Shown in pieces: positions 34,536 to 47,389 of a stretch of DNA of 64,000 nucleotides (its first letter is position 1; every line of letters begins with the position of its first letter). This stretch comes from Myrica gale. Lineage: Eukaryota; Streptophyta; Magnoliopsida; Fagales; Myricaceae. Made by a program: the position numbers and the translations under genes. Location of the stretch: the NCBI GenBank assembly GCA_963930655.1, contig OZ005612.1, forward strand, positions 7,445,001 through 7,509,000. Reading direction: 5' to 3'. The notes beneath the pieces were generated by a model. It ran no database searches. It had not been told where the DNA came from and was given only the letters and a program-made list of their open reading frames with translations.

Positions 34536-35490
34536 ATTACTGAAAGTATCTGAGATAGTGAATTTTATTTATATGTTTAGGAGGGTTAAATAGACCTGCA
34601 GAAAATTATATATAAAATATAACTATAAAGTCTATGCGAAATTAAAAACTAAAATTATAGGCACGTATTAACACAACATCGTAATAAAATTATCTAAATG
34701 TTAATGATTCCATGAAATCAACTATCTCACAAATTATCATGTATTTAATAAAAACACTCAGGTGCAGTAATGGCTACCAATTAGTTGAAGAGAAGATTTC
34801 ACATTAAAACAACCCCAATTATCAAGAAAAACAAGCACGATGTTTAGAATGATAGTATAGATAAAATAATACGTGGATGCAATTTTTTAAGAGAAATATG
34901 AGTTTTTTTTAATCAAAACAGCTAGTTCATTAATAATCAAGGAGAGATTTAACGATCTTAGTTACATACTCTAAAGGGCTACTCATACCTTTTTTCTTTC
35001 TCTCTCTCTTCTTCTCCCACTACCAACGATCGAAACTCTGACCAAGTGAGGACTTCACAACCCACATACCACTCAGGTGCAGAGAGCTAGTCAGACCCTT
35101 TCGAAAAGGCGACGAGTCAACGGGCAAGAGGGCCAAAAGATCATACATAAACTCTTAAGGGGTAGAGAACCCATAAAGACAACAAGCTGAAAAATGACTA
35201 ATGAAAAAGCTGACGATGAAGGGAAGCGGTAGAAACCAACCCCATAGCGCGTGCTTGCTGGAAATCACAGAGCTCGGATCTAGAAGGAAGATAAACATGA
35301 ATTATTCAAAAGGAAATTAGGATGACATTTGCAAGGGATTCAGGCATATTTACGGTTATTGTTTTTCCCTATTATCTATTTCAAGCGTTGGAATTCACCT
35401 GGAACCATTGGATTAGTCGTGAGAAAGGTCAGACCCGGTTGGTGTGACGCGTTTGAATTAGCTAATTGTGAAAACATACTGTAGTTTAAA
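34536..35490. other. Spacer left of the endogenous virus
   Basis: No gene is supported. A CT-rich tract at 34990-35020 could belong to viral leader or to host DNA. I cannot place the left viral border. Confidence 0.35.
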
Positions 35491-35494
35491 CAGG

Positions 35495-36637
35495 ATGTTT
35501 AGACGATCTAACAGTAGACGTAGTCTGGCAAGTGGAAGTTTTAATAGTAATAGTATGGACAATACTGCAATTGATAATACCTCATCATCTACATCTCATT
35601 TAAATTCTGATGAATATCATGTTTCATTAGGCATTAACAAACCATTAAATAATTGGGTAATACCTAAAGTAAAAGACTCTCAATTATATAAACAATCTAT
35701 TTTTGCTTTTAATACTGATTATGATATTAAGACAGTAGAACAATTAATACCTATTGGTAAAGAATATGAAACAATACATTTAATTAAATCTGATATGATT
35801 AAAAAACATATAATTCAAGGTTTTAAATATATGCATATGGGTTTAGTTCAAGTTACTGCTACTCCTTTAACTCGTCAAGGTTTAAATGCTTCTGTTTTAT
35901 TATGTCTAGGAGATGATAGACATAACCAATTTTCAAACTCTTTACTTGGTATAGTTGAATCTTCTTTACATTAAGGTCCTATATATTTTAACTGTTATCC
36001 TTGTTTTCCTTTATCTTTATCTGATCCTACTATTTTACATTCTTTAATATTAAATATTAAATCTATGGGTCATGATACGATGCTTCGTGTTCAATACCTT
36101 GCCATTGTATATAAACTCCATTATAAATTAATGAAGATGACTCTTGATCCTAGATCTAAGGTTCGTCATCATTCTGGTGAAACTTTACTTTTAACTACTA
36201 GTAATGAATTTTTGAATATTACTATTCCTAAAATGATAAAATGGGATGATGTTAATTTACCTGATAATTGGAAATTACCTTTGATTGTACCCCTTCCTAA
36301 AAAAGAAAATAAAGAAATTGAATATTTTACTCAACATAGAGATGGATCTGTTACTTTAGCTTTTAATAAAGATAATATTAATAATTTATCTAATAGATTT
36401 TCCAATGCTTCAATTTCCTCTCTATCTCCTTCTACTAGTTCTAGAAATTTTAAATATGCTTTTAATTCATTTCGACCCAGTACTTCTTCAATACCTCCAT
36501 ATATACCTCCTACTAGTATAAGATCTGATAATTCTGTACAAATACCTGTTTATGAAAACCAAACAGAACCCAGTCTGAAATTATGTGTTTGCAAAGATCT
36601 CATTCTATACATGTTTTACAAAATGATTTTGAATTAA
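35495..36637 (+). pseudogene. Caulimovirid movement-protein region, interrupted
   Basis: The first frame starts at an ATG at 35495 after an open leader and stops at 35974. A second open part runs 36065-36637 in a similar reading. The content (a Ser/Asn-rich start, then the conserved core typical of caulimovirid movement proteins, which open plasmodesmata for virus spread) supports the call. The stop between the parts and another at 36635 disable it. Confidence 0.65.
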
Positions 36638-36756
36638 ATAAAGACTTACTTAAAAAAGATTTTGAGTCATTAGAAAATATGAATAAACAACTTTGGTTTT
36701 TAAATGCTTATTATAAAATAGAACAAGCTTATATTTGAAATGTTTATTACAGTCAT

Positions 36757-37695
36757 ATGAATAATGTTAAACAAAATATATCTTTCTTTTCATGGTTTGA
36801 ACAATATTTGCCTACTTTAAATGTTCTTACAAAAAGTACTCCTCCATGGTTAATTACAGATAGTAAAACTATATATGAATTTTATCCTCCTAAAACCACT
36901 GTTAGTATTGATAATCAATCTAAACAATATTTTGCTTCTCCTTATAAAGTAAATACTATAAATAATAATGATAAAAATTTTGATAATATAATTCAACAGA
37001 ATAATTATACTAATGTCTATTTACAACAACTCTGAACGCATTTAGATAAAATCGAACATTTAATTAAACTAGCAGCTCCATCCAAAAATTCTCCTCAACC
37101 TATGTTTATACTTTATGAATTACCACAAATGTCTCCCTTAAAACCTGTAGATGCAAATACTAAAAAATTAGATAAAATAAATGAAATGCTTGTAAAACTA
37201 TCATTAAAGGATAAAAATTCTCCTTCGACATCTAAATTACATGCTTTAAACCAATCAAGTTCATATTCTAGTTCAATCTTTGCAGAATCAAATAATAATG
37301 AAGACCTAAATATTACTAATTTAGAATCTCAATTTTAAGAAGATTTAAATATTAATAAAATGCATACATCTCAACCTAAAAATACATCAAAATATTATCG
37401 TTTAAATCAACGAAACTATTATCCAAGACCTACTCCTCCTGATTTACAATATGAAGAAAGACATTTAAATACTACTTCAACTTTCTCTGCTGATACTTTA
37501 TATGAACGAAATATAGATGGTGTTGCTAAATATGAAATTCTTATTAACATGAATGAAATGGCTATGTATGCTAATGTACTAAGAAATAGTGGTCGTACTG
37601 AATGTGAAGCTGCAAATTGTTTAATAATTGGTTTTACTGGTCAATTAAAAATTGGTGGAATAAATATTTATCTCAAGCTGATGGTAAAAAAATGA
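36757..37695 (+). pseudogene. Caulimovirid linker and coat-like segment, broken
   Basis: Three open pieces, 36757-37035, 37102-37338 and 37360-37695, are rich in Asn, Ser and Lys. The last contains a block (RNIDGVAKYEI, GFTGQLK) that in related viruses lies in the coat-protein region. The reading breaks at 37693, right where the coat region should go on to a zinc knuckle and a protease. Confidence 0.6.
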
Positions 37696-37829
37696 TAATA
37701 AATTATAAAATACCAAATACAAATATTAGAAGATACTATTTGCTCTTCTGTTCCTAATGCTTTCTGGAATCGTAAACAACACATAATAACTCTTCCTTAC
37801 GAACCTGAATTCTCTTAAAGTAATATACC

Positions 37830-39111
37830 TACAAAAGCAAGACCAATACAAATGAATCAAGAATATTTAGAAATTTGTAAAAAAAATAAATAAATATTTA
37901 CTTGATAAAGGATTAATACGCCCTTCTAAATCCCCTTGGAGTTGTGCTGCTTTTTATGTTATGAATGCTGCTGAAAAAGAACATGGAGTTCCCCGTCTTG
38001 TCATTAATTATAAACCTTTAAACAAAGCTTTACGATGGATAAGATATCCTATTTCTAATAAAAAAAATTTATTTAATCGTTTACATGATGCTTGTATTTT
38101 TTCTAAATTTGATATGAAATCTGGATATTATCAAATTCAAATAGCTGAACAAGATAGATATAAAACCGCTTTTACAGTTCATTTTGGTCATTTTGAATGG
38201 AATGTTATGCCTCTCGGTTTAAAAAATGCTCCTTCTGAATTTCAAAATATCATGAATGATATATTTAATCCTTATACTTCTTTTGCTTTAGTATATATTG
38301 ATGATGTTTTAATCTTTTCTAAATCTATCAAACAACATTGGTATCATCTTAAAAAATTTAAACAGATTATTGAACAAAATGGTATTGTTGTTTCTGCTCC
38401 AAAAATAAAAATATTTCAATCTAAAATACGATTTTTAGGTCATAATATTTATCAAGGTATAATTACACTTACATCACGTGCTATTAAATTTGCTGATAAA
38501 ATTATTGATAAACAACAACTTCAACGTTTTATTGGTAGTTTAAATTACATTGGTGAATTTTATAAAGATTTAAGAAAATTATGTAAACATTTATTTAATC
38601 GTTTAAAAAAGAAACCCTCTCCTTGGACTAATACTCATACTCAAATAATTCAACAAATTAAAAAAACATGTCAAACATCTACCATGCTTAGGTATTGCAT
38701 CCCCACTTGCATTCAAAATAGTTGAAACAGATGCATCAAATATTGTATATGGTGGAATATTAAAAACAACGCATGCATGATTCGGATAAAGAATAAATAG
38801 TAAGATATCATTCTCATGCATGAAATACTACACAACAAAAATACAGCACTTTTAAGCAAGAAATTTTGGCAATAGTTCTTTGTGTCTCTAAATTTCAAGA
38901 TGATTTATTAAATCAAAAATTTTTAGTTTGTGTTGATTGTCATTCTGCAAAAGATATTTTATTAAAAGATGTTAAAAATCTTGCTTCCAAACATCTCTTT
39001 GCCAGATGGCAAGGCATTTTATCTGCTTTTGATTTTGATATTGAACACATTAAGGGTTCTCAAAATTTTATTCCTGATTTCTTAACCCGTGAATTTTTAC
39101 AGGGAAAATGA
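37830..39111 (+). pseudogene. Caulimovirid reverse transcriptase and RNase H, broken
   Basis: 37961-38725 is a long open RT piece with FDMKSGYYQIQI, PLGLKNAPSEFQ and the catalytic YIDD. The first RT residues lie upstream in other frames with stops near 37818 and 37890. RNase H continues after a stop at 38723: the ETDAS motif is near 38708 and the C-terminal part is open at 38866-39111. The order RT then RNase H, with no integrase, fits Caulimoviridae. Confidence 0.85.
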
Positions 39112-40397
39112 GTTCATCTTCTTCTATTAAAAAATCTTCTACTTTTCAGTCAGATAGTAATTTTCCCCCTTTACCTCCTTTCCCTTTTTGTGGTGCTGCT
39201 CCTAGACCCCGTCTAGGATCAATACCAATACATACTCCATTTACTGTTTTAGGTCAAATTCCTCCAATATCAGGAACACGTGTCCCTCCTCCTCTTCCTC
39301 CAATGAATACTACTTTTAGCCAGAAATTAATATCATTTCCCTCTGCATCATCTCCCTATGAATCCTCTTCTCCTTCACCCAATAACAACCCTTTAATTCC
39401 TAAATCATATATTGGACATGTGTGCTACATTGAAGATCCATATCATTCTTTGAGTGATCCATATCAGACTGCATCTCAACTATTACCACCAGGATGGAAT
39501 TAGGTTCCAAGGAATCCACTGTTCACTCAAACTTTTTATCAACATATTTTGCAGTATACAAAATCAGTTGAATTTGAACAAACGCCATGCAAATTTGACT
39601 CTTCCAGAGTTGGTTTTTCAAAATTTACCATTTGTAGAATAATTTCTTCAAAAAGATTGGGGTCAGCCATGGACCTTACGTGCATTATCTGAACCATTCA
39701 AAAATTTGAAAATATCACTTATTATGATTACATTGATTCATGACCATACTTGGTTCATTTGCTTTAAAGGATTTCAATGTTCCGAACCTATTCCTCATTG
39801 GTTTATTCAATGCTGGGATCAATTTGGACCTGATGAAAAGCTTTTTCCTGATAATCTCAAGAAAACATATGATCAATGGGTATTAAACCCTCATGATACC
39901 CCTTCACTTAAAAAATACCCAGCAATGAAGAACCCTCCATATAAAGACATATCCAATCTCCTCCGTTTTTTCATACAGTTCAACCTAATACCTTGGATAT
40001 TTTGTTGGAAGTTTGTCTTTACCCAAGATAACAATGTCAAAGTCCTTTCCCAAAATTTTTTTGTTAAATGGTGGTCCGTTTTCACTACAGACAATATCAT
40101 TAATGTCATTTCCCAAGCCAAACATCAAATAGCCAAGCACCCCCAATTCCTTTCTCAAAAAAGTCAATTACAAGCAAAACTTGTTGCTGCAAAAAAATAA
40201 AGATGATTATAAAAATCAATTGATGGAAATACTTTCACAATTATCTCAAGAAGATGAAAGAAGATATTGCTGCAAACACATGTTCAGAACTCAGTCCAAT
40301 AAATCTTCAATATCAAGATGCTCAAGATCCCTATGATAGTTATGACATTGATTTATCATCTGAAGAAATAGAAGTCATCAACCGTCAATTCAGTTGA
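39108..40397 (+). pseudogene. Second viral reading frame of unknown function, broken
   Basis: Its ATG overlaps the RNase H stop (ATGA). 39108-39503 is Ser/Pro-rich with 'PPLPP' runs. The rest continues in other frames (39454-39642, 39706-40200) and ends near 40397. A downstream frame in this place is seen in florendoviruses. I do not know its function. Confidence 0.55.
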
Positions 40398-40564
40398 AGA
40401 ATAATTTTGTCAATTTTGAAGATATCAAGGATAATTTCCTCATTTCAAGATGTGATTACTGTGTTGCTGCCGACTGTCGCCGACAAGCTACTGTTCATTT
40501 ATTGTTTAGCCGACATATTACTGTTTGATTTTCCCGACATATCACTATTCATCTACGGTAGCTG

Positions 40565-40770
40565 TCACCGGGTACTATTTCCTTATTATAAATCTAAAAG
40601 AAGATATAAACAATATAAAAATAAACAATATAAATCACAATCAAAACCTCAATCTTCTAATAAAAGATCAAAATATAAATCTAAGAAAAAGATGTATCTC
40701 GCTGGAAATGCGGAAAAACGGTTCACTTGGCTAATAAATGCTATGTTAAAAAACGAATAAAAGAATAAAT
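40565..40770 (+). pseudogene. Viral zinc-knuckle segment out of order
   Basis: A Lys/Gln/Ser-rich stretch leads to a CCHC-like motif whose first Cys is replaced by Arg (pattern R-W-K-C-x4-H-x4-C) and ends at a TAA near 40760. In the related genomes I know of, this basic knuckle belongs to the coat region ahead of the protease and RT, not after the second frame. I infer a rearranged or second viral fragment. Confidence 0.55.
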
Positions 40771-42320
40771 ATATGTATATATATATATAGTGAATTACGA
40801 TCATTTATTTTAAAATAAATAACTGGTCAAACATATACTAAACAATTATATCGTTTGAATCCATGACTTCATTGTTCTACACACTATATTTTATGGGATT
40901 TTAAAAAACGTGGTAAAAAGTTTAAGAACTTAGTGATTCTAAAATGATTTTTATTGAAATTTTTTTTTTGTAAAGATTTGATGAATTGTTTTTACTAAAA
41001 TATTAATGCAATTTGTTAAATAGTGATGAGAGGCGAGATTTGATAGACTTTTTGAATAAAATCGAAAGAGTTTGTTAAAAAATAAGGACCGAAAAAATTT
41101 GATGTAGTTTTTTTTAATACAAAACATTGAAGCTGGTATGAGAATAAGGAATGAAATTTTATTATTAGTTATGAAAAAATTTATTTCATAAAAAATTTCT
41201 TTAAAAATGAAGTTTTTTATTTTATTAAACATCACCCAACTTTGATGATTCTGCTCAATTAGACGGTGATTAAGAGAGTTATGAGTGACAAAAGCTTCAT
41301 GGGAAAAATCTCGTGTAATTGTTTAGTTTTTTTTTAAGGATAATTACATATTTAGCGAGATGCTCATTTCCGTTCCTAATCCTCCAGTTTCCTCCAATTT
41401 CATCTCAGACAAATAACGTGTAGGAGGAAATCAAACACTTTTCCGATATAAGAATAAGTATCTAAATAGGCCTACCAGTGATTATGTCGAATGGTGTTGA
41501 TTGCGCACAAGATTTGCCTTCGATGTCTCCTCGTCTTTCATCCTCTGATACGTCTCTTTCTTTGTCTCCGACTTTGAAGCTCAGTAATACTTTTCACTAT
41601 TTCTCTCTTCGACCATCACCGTTACTTTGATATGGTAGTGAACTGGCTAATTTTTGTTCCTTAAATTTATTTTGCACCGGTGTTCTTTATCTAAATAAGA
41701 ATAGGAGAATTAAAAATAGGAGGTGAGCCACTCCCCTACATTTGATGCAACTGTTTATTTCTTTTCATTTTCTTATATTTTCTTTGCTATATGTTCCACA
41801 ATGAAACTTTTTTCTTTATAGGCTAATTTTGTTTTGTCTTAGTACCTTAGTTTTGTCTTCATTTTAAAAATGTTACTTGAATTTTACAATTCATGATAGA
41901 CAGTCCTCATATTAAAAAAAAAAAAGTGAAAGTCATTATTTATCATCTAAAGTTAATGGATTGATACGTCGTATCAATAAAATTGACTTGTGTGCTAATT
42001 AACTAAGGTTGTGTTTGTGTTGAAATATTTTTTGGTATTGGGTTTAGTGAAAAAGTGAAGAGAGAGATAATTTTTTTATATTTTTTGTAATTTTTTATAT
42101 TTTTTGATGGGAGAGAGAGATTATATTGTAGTATTTTATTAGGAGAGAGAATATTTTGGGTAATATTGTTGGTGCAAATGCACCCTAAATCACAAATTCT
42201 TATACCAGATAAAAAAAATAACAACATAATAAAATCTCAGACAACCTTTCTGAAGCAAGAGATGCCAGACAAGAGATAGAACAAGCACTGAGTGAGAAGG
42301 ACAGTAGCAACCCTGAGAAA
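40771..42320. other. Intergenic, no firm gene
   Basis: A (TA)n run lies at about 40776-40790. At 41486 a small open frame of 48 codons starting MSNGVDCAQDLPS is rich in Ser and Leu and could be an exon remnant, without known similarity. At 42008-42180 a stretch beginning 'ggttgtgtttgtgttg' looks like half a MITE. Confidence 0.35.
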
Positions 42321-42327
42321 AAAACAA

Positions 42328-42553
42328 GGGCATGTTCATTTATACCAAATTTTTAAGATTTGCATCCTACTTTTATATTTACATATCAAATATCACAAAC
42401 ACACATATTTCAATACAACACTTTATTTTATTTTTTTTACAAAAATCAATATATTTTAACAACTTCTGCACGTATGTTAATACAACTTTAACATCGCCAA
42501 CATATTCACAATTTTATCATAATCCTACAAATTTCTTCCAAACGACCATCACC
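42328..42553 (-). repeat. MITE, family A, copy 3 (inverted)
   Basis: Read on the minus strand it starts GGTGATGGTCGTTTGG and runs through 'tttgtaggatt', 'aaagttgtatta' and 'gtgcagaagttg', in the same order as the copy at 2171. It lies about 250 bp left of the CYP94 Pack-MULE. Confidence 0.65.
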
Positions 42554-43059
42554 TAGACAATCATGTTTCATCCAACGGTAACATTATTAAATATCGAGAC
42601 ATTGTCGTTTTATTTTTTTTTTTTTCGCAACCTAGTCGGTATGGAAGTTGGAAACTAATGATCTCGTACCACTTAAATCAGACAACATCGTAGAAAAAAA
42701 ATTCCTGCAGGGAACTTAATAATGGTGTTTGTTTTAGGAAATTTTGTTGTTGTGGAAATGTTGGGTATTGAGGTTTGTAAAAAAGTATAAATATTTTATG
42801 GGGGAAAAGTACACTTTGCACCCCTGAACTATGGGGTGCCTGACACTTTGCACCCCCTTGTCATGATTCCGTGACATTGAGCCCACAAACTTTTGATTTC
42901 CTTCGATTGCCACCTCGAATTCAGTTTCTCCGTTAAGACAGACTTTATTAAGCGCACATGCCGTCCACGTGAGGCACTTAAAATTTTTCTTCCCGTTTTG
43001 CCCTCAAACACTACAGTAACACCACGTTCCCAAACTTTGAAACCAAATCTCTCAAACAC

Positions 43060-43313
43060 GAAGGCTATGTTTGTTTAAGTTCTCAGAAAGTTTTCAAAAT
43101 TTTCTCATTAATTTTTTCATCAATTTCAATACATTTTCACCGATCCCAATAATTTTTTCATCAATTTCAATACTTTTTCACCGATCCCAATAACTTTTTA
43201 CAAATTTCAACAACTTTTAACTAATTTTTCATCAATCCCAAGAGAATCAACACTATTTCCAAAAAAACACAAAAACAAAAATTGTTTTGAGAACTAAACC
43301 AAACATAGCCTTC
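43060..43313. mobile_element. Tourist-like MITE inside the Pack-MULE
   Basis: Inverted ends GAAGGCTATGTTTG on the left and the complement of GAAGGCTATGTTTGG on the right, then 'agttctca' in both. The interior repeats 'aatttcaata' and 'caccgatcccaataa'. The 'GGCTATGTTTGG' end is a common Harbinger/Tourist form. I could not read a clear target duplication. Confidence 0.65.
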
Positions 43314-43314
43314 A

Positions 43315-44038
43315 TCTCGGAGGCTGTCAGGTCCGAAATCTCGGACCACCTCATTCCTTACCTCTCTGCCGCATGCGACAAGAACAGAGTGATCGACCTC
43401 CAAGACATCATTCGGCAAGAAAAGATATATTTCCCAGAAGGGACACGACATCCACGGCCTTGACATGGTTCTTCTGGCTGATATCCGGCCATCAGCGTTG
43501 TGCGCATTTAATCTAGACGAAGTTAGCGTCGGTTTTAGAAAAAGATGGGAGATTTTTAGCTACGAGGAGCTGAAGAAACTGCATTACCTACACGCAGCTC
43601 TAACCGAGTCCATGCGACTATTCCCCCAGTACCGATCAACTCAAGAACGACGGTGCAAGATGATGTTCTGCCAGATGGGAGCAATGTGAGAAAGGGTTGG
43701 TTCGCCAATTACTCAGCTTATGCAATGGGGAGGATGGACAAGATGTGGGGAGATAACTGTAGGGAGTTTATTCCAGAGAGATGGTTGGACGTTAACGGTA
43801 CCTTTCAGCCATCCGATCAGTTTCGATTCCCAGTGTTCCATAGTGGGCCCAGGATTTGCTTTGGGAAGGAGATGGCTTACGTGCAAATGAAGTCGGTCGC
43901 GGCGACCGTGTTGTATGAGTTAGATATTGTGGCTGTTGATGGCGGTGCGAGTGCAGAGAAGATGATGAACCCTCCTGCTATGCTATCACTAGTCCTCAAG
44001 ATGAGGGGTGGGTTGCCTGTGAGGCTGAGGAGGAGGTA
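43315..44038 (+). pseudogene. CYP94-like cytochrome P450 fragment
   Basis: About 43320-43440 reads like a mid-protein helix (ISDHLIPYLSAACDKNRVID). Near 43460 is TWFFWL of the I-helix region in another frame. Then come YLHAALTESMR (ExxR), FIPERW and the heme-binding FHSGPRICFGKEMA, ending GGLPVRLRRR at the stop 44037. This is the pattern of CYP94 enzymes, which hydroxylate fatty acids or jasmonoyl-isoleucine in the ER. The N-terminal half is missing, sequence is lost between the I-helix pieces, and a frameshift lies near 43660, so it is not functional. Confidence 0.82.
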
Positions 44039-44480
44039 ACCTTAGCCGGTTGAGCAGACATGTGGTTGGCAGGACATGATAATCAACCCAGTTTGTCTTC
44101 TTAGTGCATCTATTGTTGCGTAGTGTGGCTTGGCTTTTAGAAAGTCTAACCCACCGCCTCCACATAGGATTAAATGCAATAGCCAACATGTTACTTTGAG
44201 AAGTGATTCAGTGAAGTTACTTCGTGTTAAAAGACACTTTTGCTCTTTGGTTTTTCCTTTATTAAACGACTCATAGTTTGCTGATCCACATTGCATTAAG
44301 GGACGCTGCGTTTTTGCACTTCACTTAGATGCTGTGTTTTTCATCTCAGCCCCAAATATTCCCCAGCAGCAGCTAAGTCTTGTTTCCATTCGCGTAATAC
44401 ACAAAGGCAAGCAAATCCTTCCCAATAGCAGCAACTGAATCCTTTCTGCCGTTCCCCTTCCATTCACCAACTACCGAAAC

Positions 44481-47290
44481 CAGTGGCGGAGCCAGGAAAG
44501 CAATCAATGGGGGGCACACTCCTAAAGAAAAATTAAAAAAATTACTCCGTAATAGAAAAAAATGTCTTAAAGAGTTAAAATATTAAAAATTAAGGACTAA
44601 AAGCACTAAAAATATTGAAATACTCGTACCGTACTATTTGCTGATACTGAGAGGTGGCAATTGGATCCTACGCGACTGCATCTTCTGAAAACGTTGCAAA
44701 ATAACTTCGTTTTCAATAGTTTCAAAAATTTCTCTCTCGATGTATACCACCATACAATCATTCAGTCATTCATCTCCCATCTTATTACGCAAGTCAGTTT
44801 TGATAAACTTCATTGTAGAGAACACTCTCTCAACGGTTGCAGTCGCAACTGGTAAGACCAATGTCAACTCAATGAGGAAATAAACCAATGGATATAAAGT
44901 ATGTTTTTTTGTCTCAACCATCTTCATAGCAAGACCTCCAATATCTTGAAGTCCAGAAAAAGCATCATGACTTCTCACATCAAAAATGTAGTTTTTCTGT
45001 TGATCTCTAAGTACAACACGATCAATTGCTGAGAAATCTTTTGGATAAAACTCAGCCAGACGAAGTAACTTAGCATGATCAAACGCTGAGAATGAGTCTC
45101 TTGGATCAAAACATGCTATACAAAGAAGTAACTTTGTACTTGCTTCTGTGAAACGATGATCCATCTCCTGAGCGATCAAATCAATAACTTGGCAAAATAC
45201 TTCCACACGAAAACGATGGAAATAAGTAACTGTTTGCCCTCCACGCCGAGCTCGACCTCGAGTTGGAATAATGTCTTCCATATTGGGCACAATAATAGAA
45301 TTATTCACACAAAAAGTTTTGACTTCTTCCAAAAAATCATCTCATTCCTTCTCCCTCAAATCTTGCAACCGACGCTTCACAATTCCAACCAAATTCATAG
45401 CATTAACAATATCTTGATCCTTTGTTGTAAGGCCTGTGACAATTCATTTATAATTCTCATTATATTTATCAATAAATGCATAATGAATACTTTTGAATAA
45501 AAATGAGTATTGTTTGTGATTACCTGTGACAATTCATTTGTAATTCCCAATATATTTATCAGCAAATGCATAGTGAATACGAAGTCGAAGCTTTGAATGT
45601 TATCCAGTAGACCCAGAGTCGTAGATCTTTGTTCTGTGCAAGTGTCATCCTCTCCTATGTTTTCAAGTACATCCAACACTGCTGACCACATAGTGAAGAG
45701 GCGCATTATTGTAATGTGATATGAACCCCAACGAGTATCACCTGGTCGTACAAGACTTGTTTCTTGATTTTTGGCCCTTCCACTGACAATTTCTCCTTTA
45801 TCCAATAGCTCCACTATCTTCTCATGTTGACTTTGCCGAAGAGAATCTTTCCTTTTACAAGAAGCTTCGATTATAGTCACAATATCCATAGTGTAAGACA
45901 AAAAATCACAAACTTGGACATTATTCTTTGCAGTAGCCATAATAACCAATTGAAGTTGGTGCGCAAAACAATGAATGTAGGTCGCAGAAGGATTATCCCT
46001 CAAAATGAGAGATTTCAACCCATTGAACTCGCCTCGCATGTTTGATGCCCCATCATACCCTTGACCTCTCAACCTGGATTTTGATAACCCGTGTCTTGCA
46101 AACAAATTATCTATAGCATTTTTCAAAGATTGAGAGCAAGTGTCGGTAACATGTTCCACACCAATAAACCTTTCTAAAACTATGACATCGCCATATATTT
46201 CTCGCTTAAAAGCATCCTCGCCTTCATTCTTTATTTCCACATAAACAAGAGCGTAACTGCAAAGAAAAGGCAAAAGAAGGTTTGAAAAGAAGCTAGAGAG
46301 AGCCTTTAGAGTCAAAATTTCAAATGAATCTATTATGTGTTGAATGGCAGATGAGCCATTACAGTTTTCTCTCATGTCATTGACAATATTGTTTGGACTA
46401 CAGCTATGATCCAACCATTTCAATGTACTTGCATCAAATAGGGTGTATGCATCCAAAAGCCCTGCATGTGGCCACCACTTTTACCGTATATTTCTAGGTA
46501 AATAGGATGTCGTAGTCTCAGCTAAAAACTCATTAAACTTCCTAGACCTGGATGAACTTTCAATGGAAGAAAGAGAAGTATAACATTGATCACCTTCTCC
46601 ATTTTCACAACCACGTCAGTTGTTATAGCATTAATTTAATATTCCAAAAAACAACGCTAGACATGTTAATCGATTATGTGGATAACCCAATCCCCGCCCC
46701 CTGGAAAAAAGGACACAAAACATTTTTACTAAGAAACAAGAACAAAAGAGGCCGAACTCACAAACCTGCACCCCGATTTGATAAAATCCTTCAAGGAAGA
46801 CGTTCTCTGGGTCCCTTTGGCGCAGCACCCAAATGCAACACAGAGAGCAGTCAGAATCGCACTCTTACCACCTGTACACCCCAATACCGAGTAAACTTCA
46901 CACATACAGTAATGACCTGTCAGGTGCTGCTCTGCGGATCGCGGTGGCCAGTGGGCAGTCCGGCGTGGAGGAGCTAAGAGGAGAGGCCAGCCGCCAGAGG
47001 GAGTCGTTGGCCGCTGGGTCTAGGAGAAAGGGACGGACAATCGGAGATTCAAATGTTAGAGCCTAGAGGAGACGTCGCGTGTGAGACAGAGAGTAGAGAG
47101 GAGAGGGATGAGGGTGAGAGGATCAAAGGGGTTGGGTTGGGGCCGCTGGGCTGGGCTGGGCTTAGGTGTCTGCGCAGGCAGGGGGCAGGCCGAATTTCAG
47201 TGGGCTTAAGGGGGCGGGCCCTAAAAAAAACATGTAAAAAAAAAATTCGGGAGAGCCAACCGAGGTGGCTTCTCCGGAGCATGTTTGAGT
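44481..47290 (-). mobile_element. hAT transposon with broken ZMYM/DUF4371-type transposase
   Basis: The low-coordinate end starts CAGTGGCGGAGCCAGGA, a frequent plant hAT terminus. The high-coordinate side resembles the left subterminal part of the hAT at 52094 (paired 'gccac' blocks, a poly-A/T run, then 'gcccgccccc'), but its exact end and the second duplication were not found. The transposase on the minus strand fills most of it. It is nested in the P450 Pack-MULE. Confidence 0.7.
44640..46560 (-). pseudogene. hAT transposase (ZMYM1-like, DUF4371 and hATC), broken
   Basis: 45395-46456 holds the RNase H-like core: RFIGVEHVTDT, LRGQGYDGASNMRGEFNGLK, IHCFAHQLQL and the GDTRWGS block. A shift near 45425 moves the frame. 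44766-45332 continues with CIACFDPRDSFSAFD and the hATC dimerisation region (LVLPVATATVERVFSTMKFI). The N-terminal zinc finger is absent or unreadable, and the frame above 46456 has a stop. A local duplication of about 90 bp (near 45435 and 45535) repeats an MHLLINI...NELSQ segment. A TGA follows GDE at the C-terminal side. Confidence 0.85.
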
Positions 47291-47389
47291 GCTGCCACCC
47301 CCCAAAAAAAAAATGTTGGGTGTTGCAGAAGAAACTTCTCAAAATTTTAAGCAACTATTTGCAGAGCAAATAAAAAAGTTGAAAAAACT

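Larger units (their letters stand above)
35495..40770 (+). mobile_element. Endogenous caulimovirid (pararetrovirus), decayed
   Basis: On the plus strand the order is movement-protein region, asparagine-rich linker, coat-like segment, reverse transcriptase, RNase H, then a second reading frame overlapping by ATGA at 39108-39111. There is no LTR and no integrase, which separates it from LTR retrotransposons. This layout with a downstream second frame resembles florendoviruses. Stops at 35972, 36635, 37033, 37336, 37693 and 38723, plus frameshifts, break all genes. The protease region is missing, and a zinc-knuckle stretch lies at the far right. It is a genomic fossil. Confidence 0.85.

Noticed and set aside
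41486..41632. Ser-rich small frame starting MSNGVDCAQ
   Set aside because: It looks gene-like at first but is too short, has no partner exons and no family I know.
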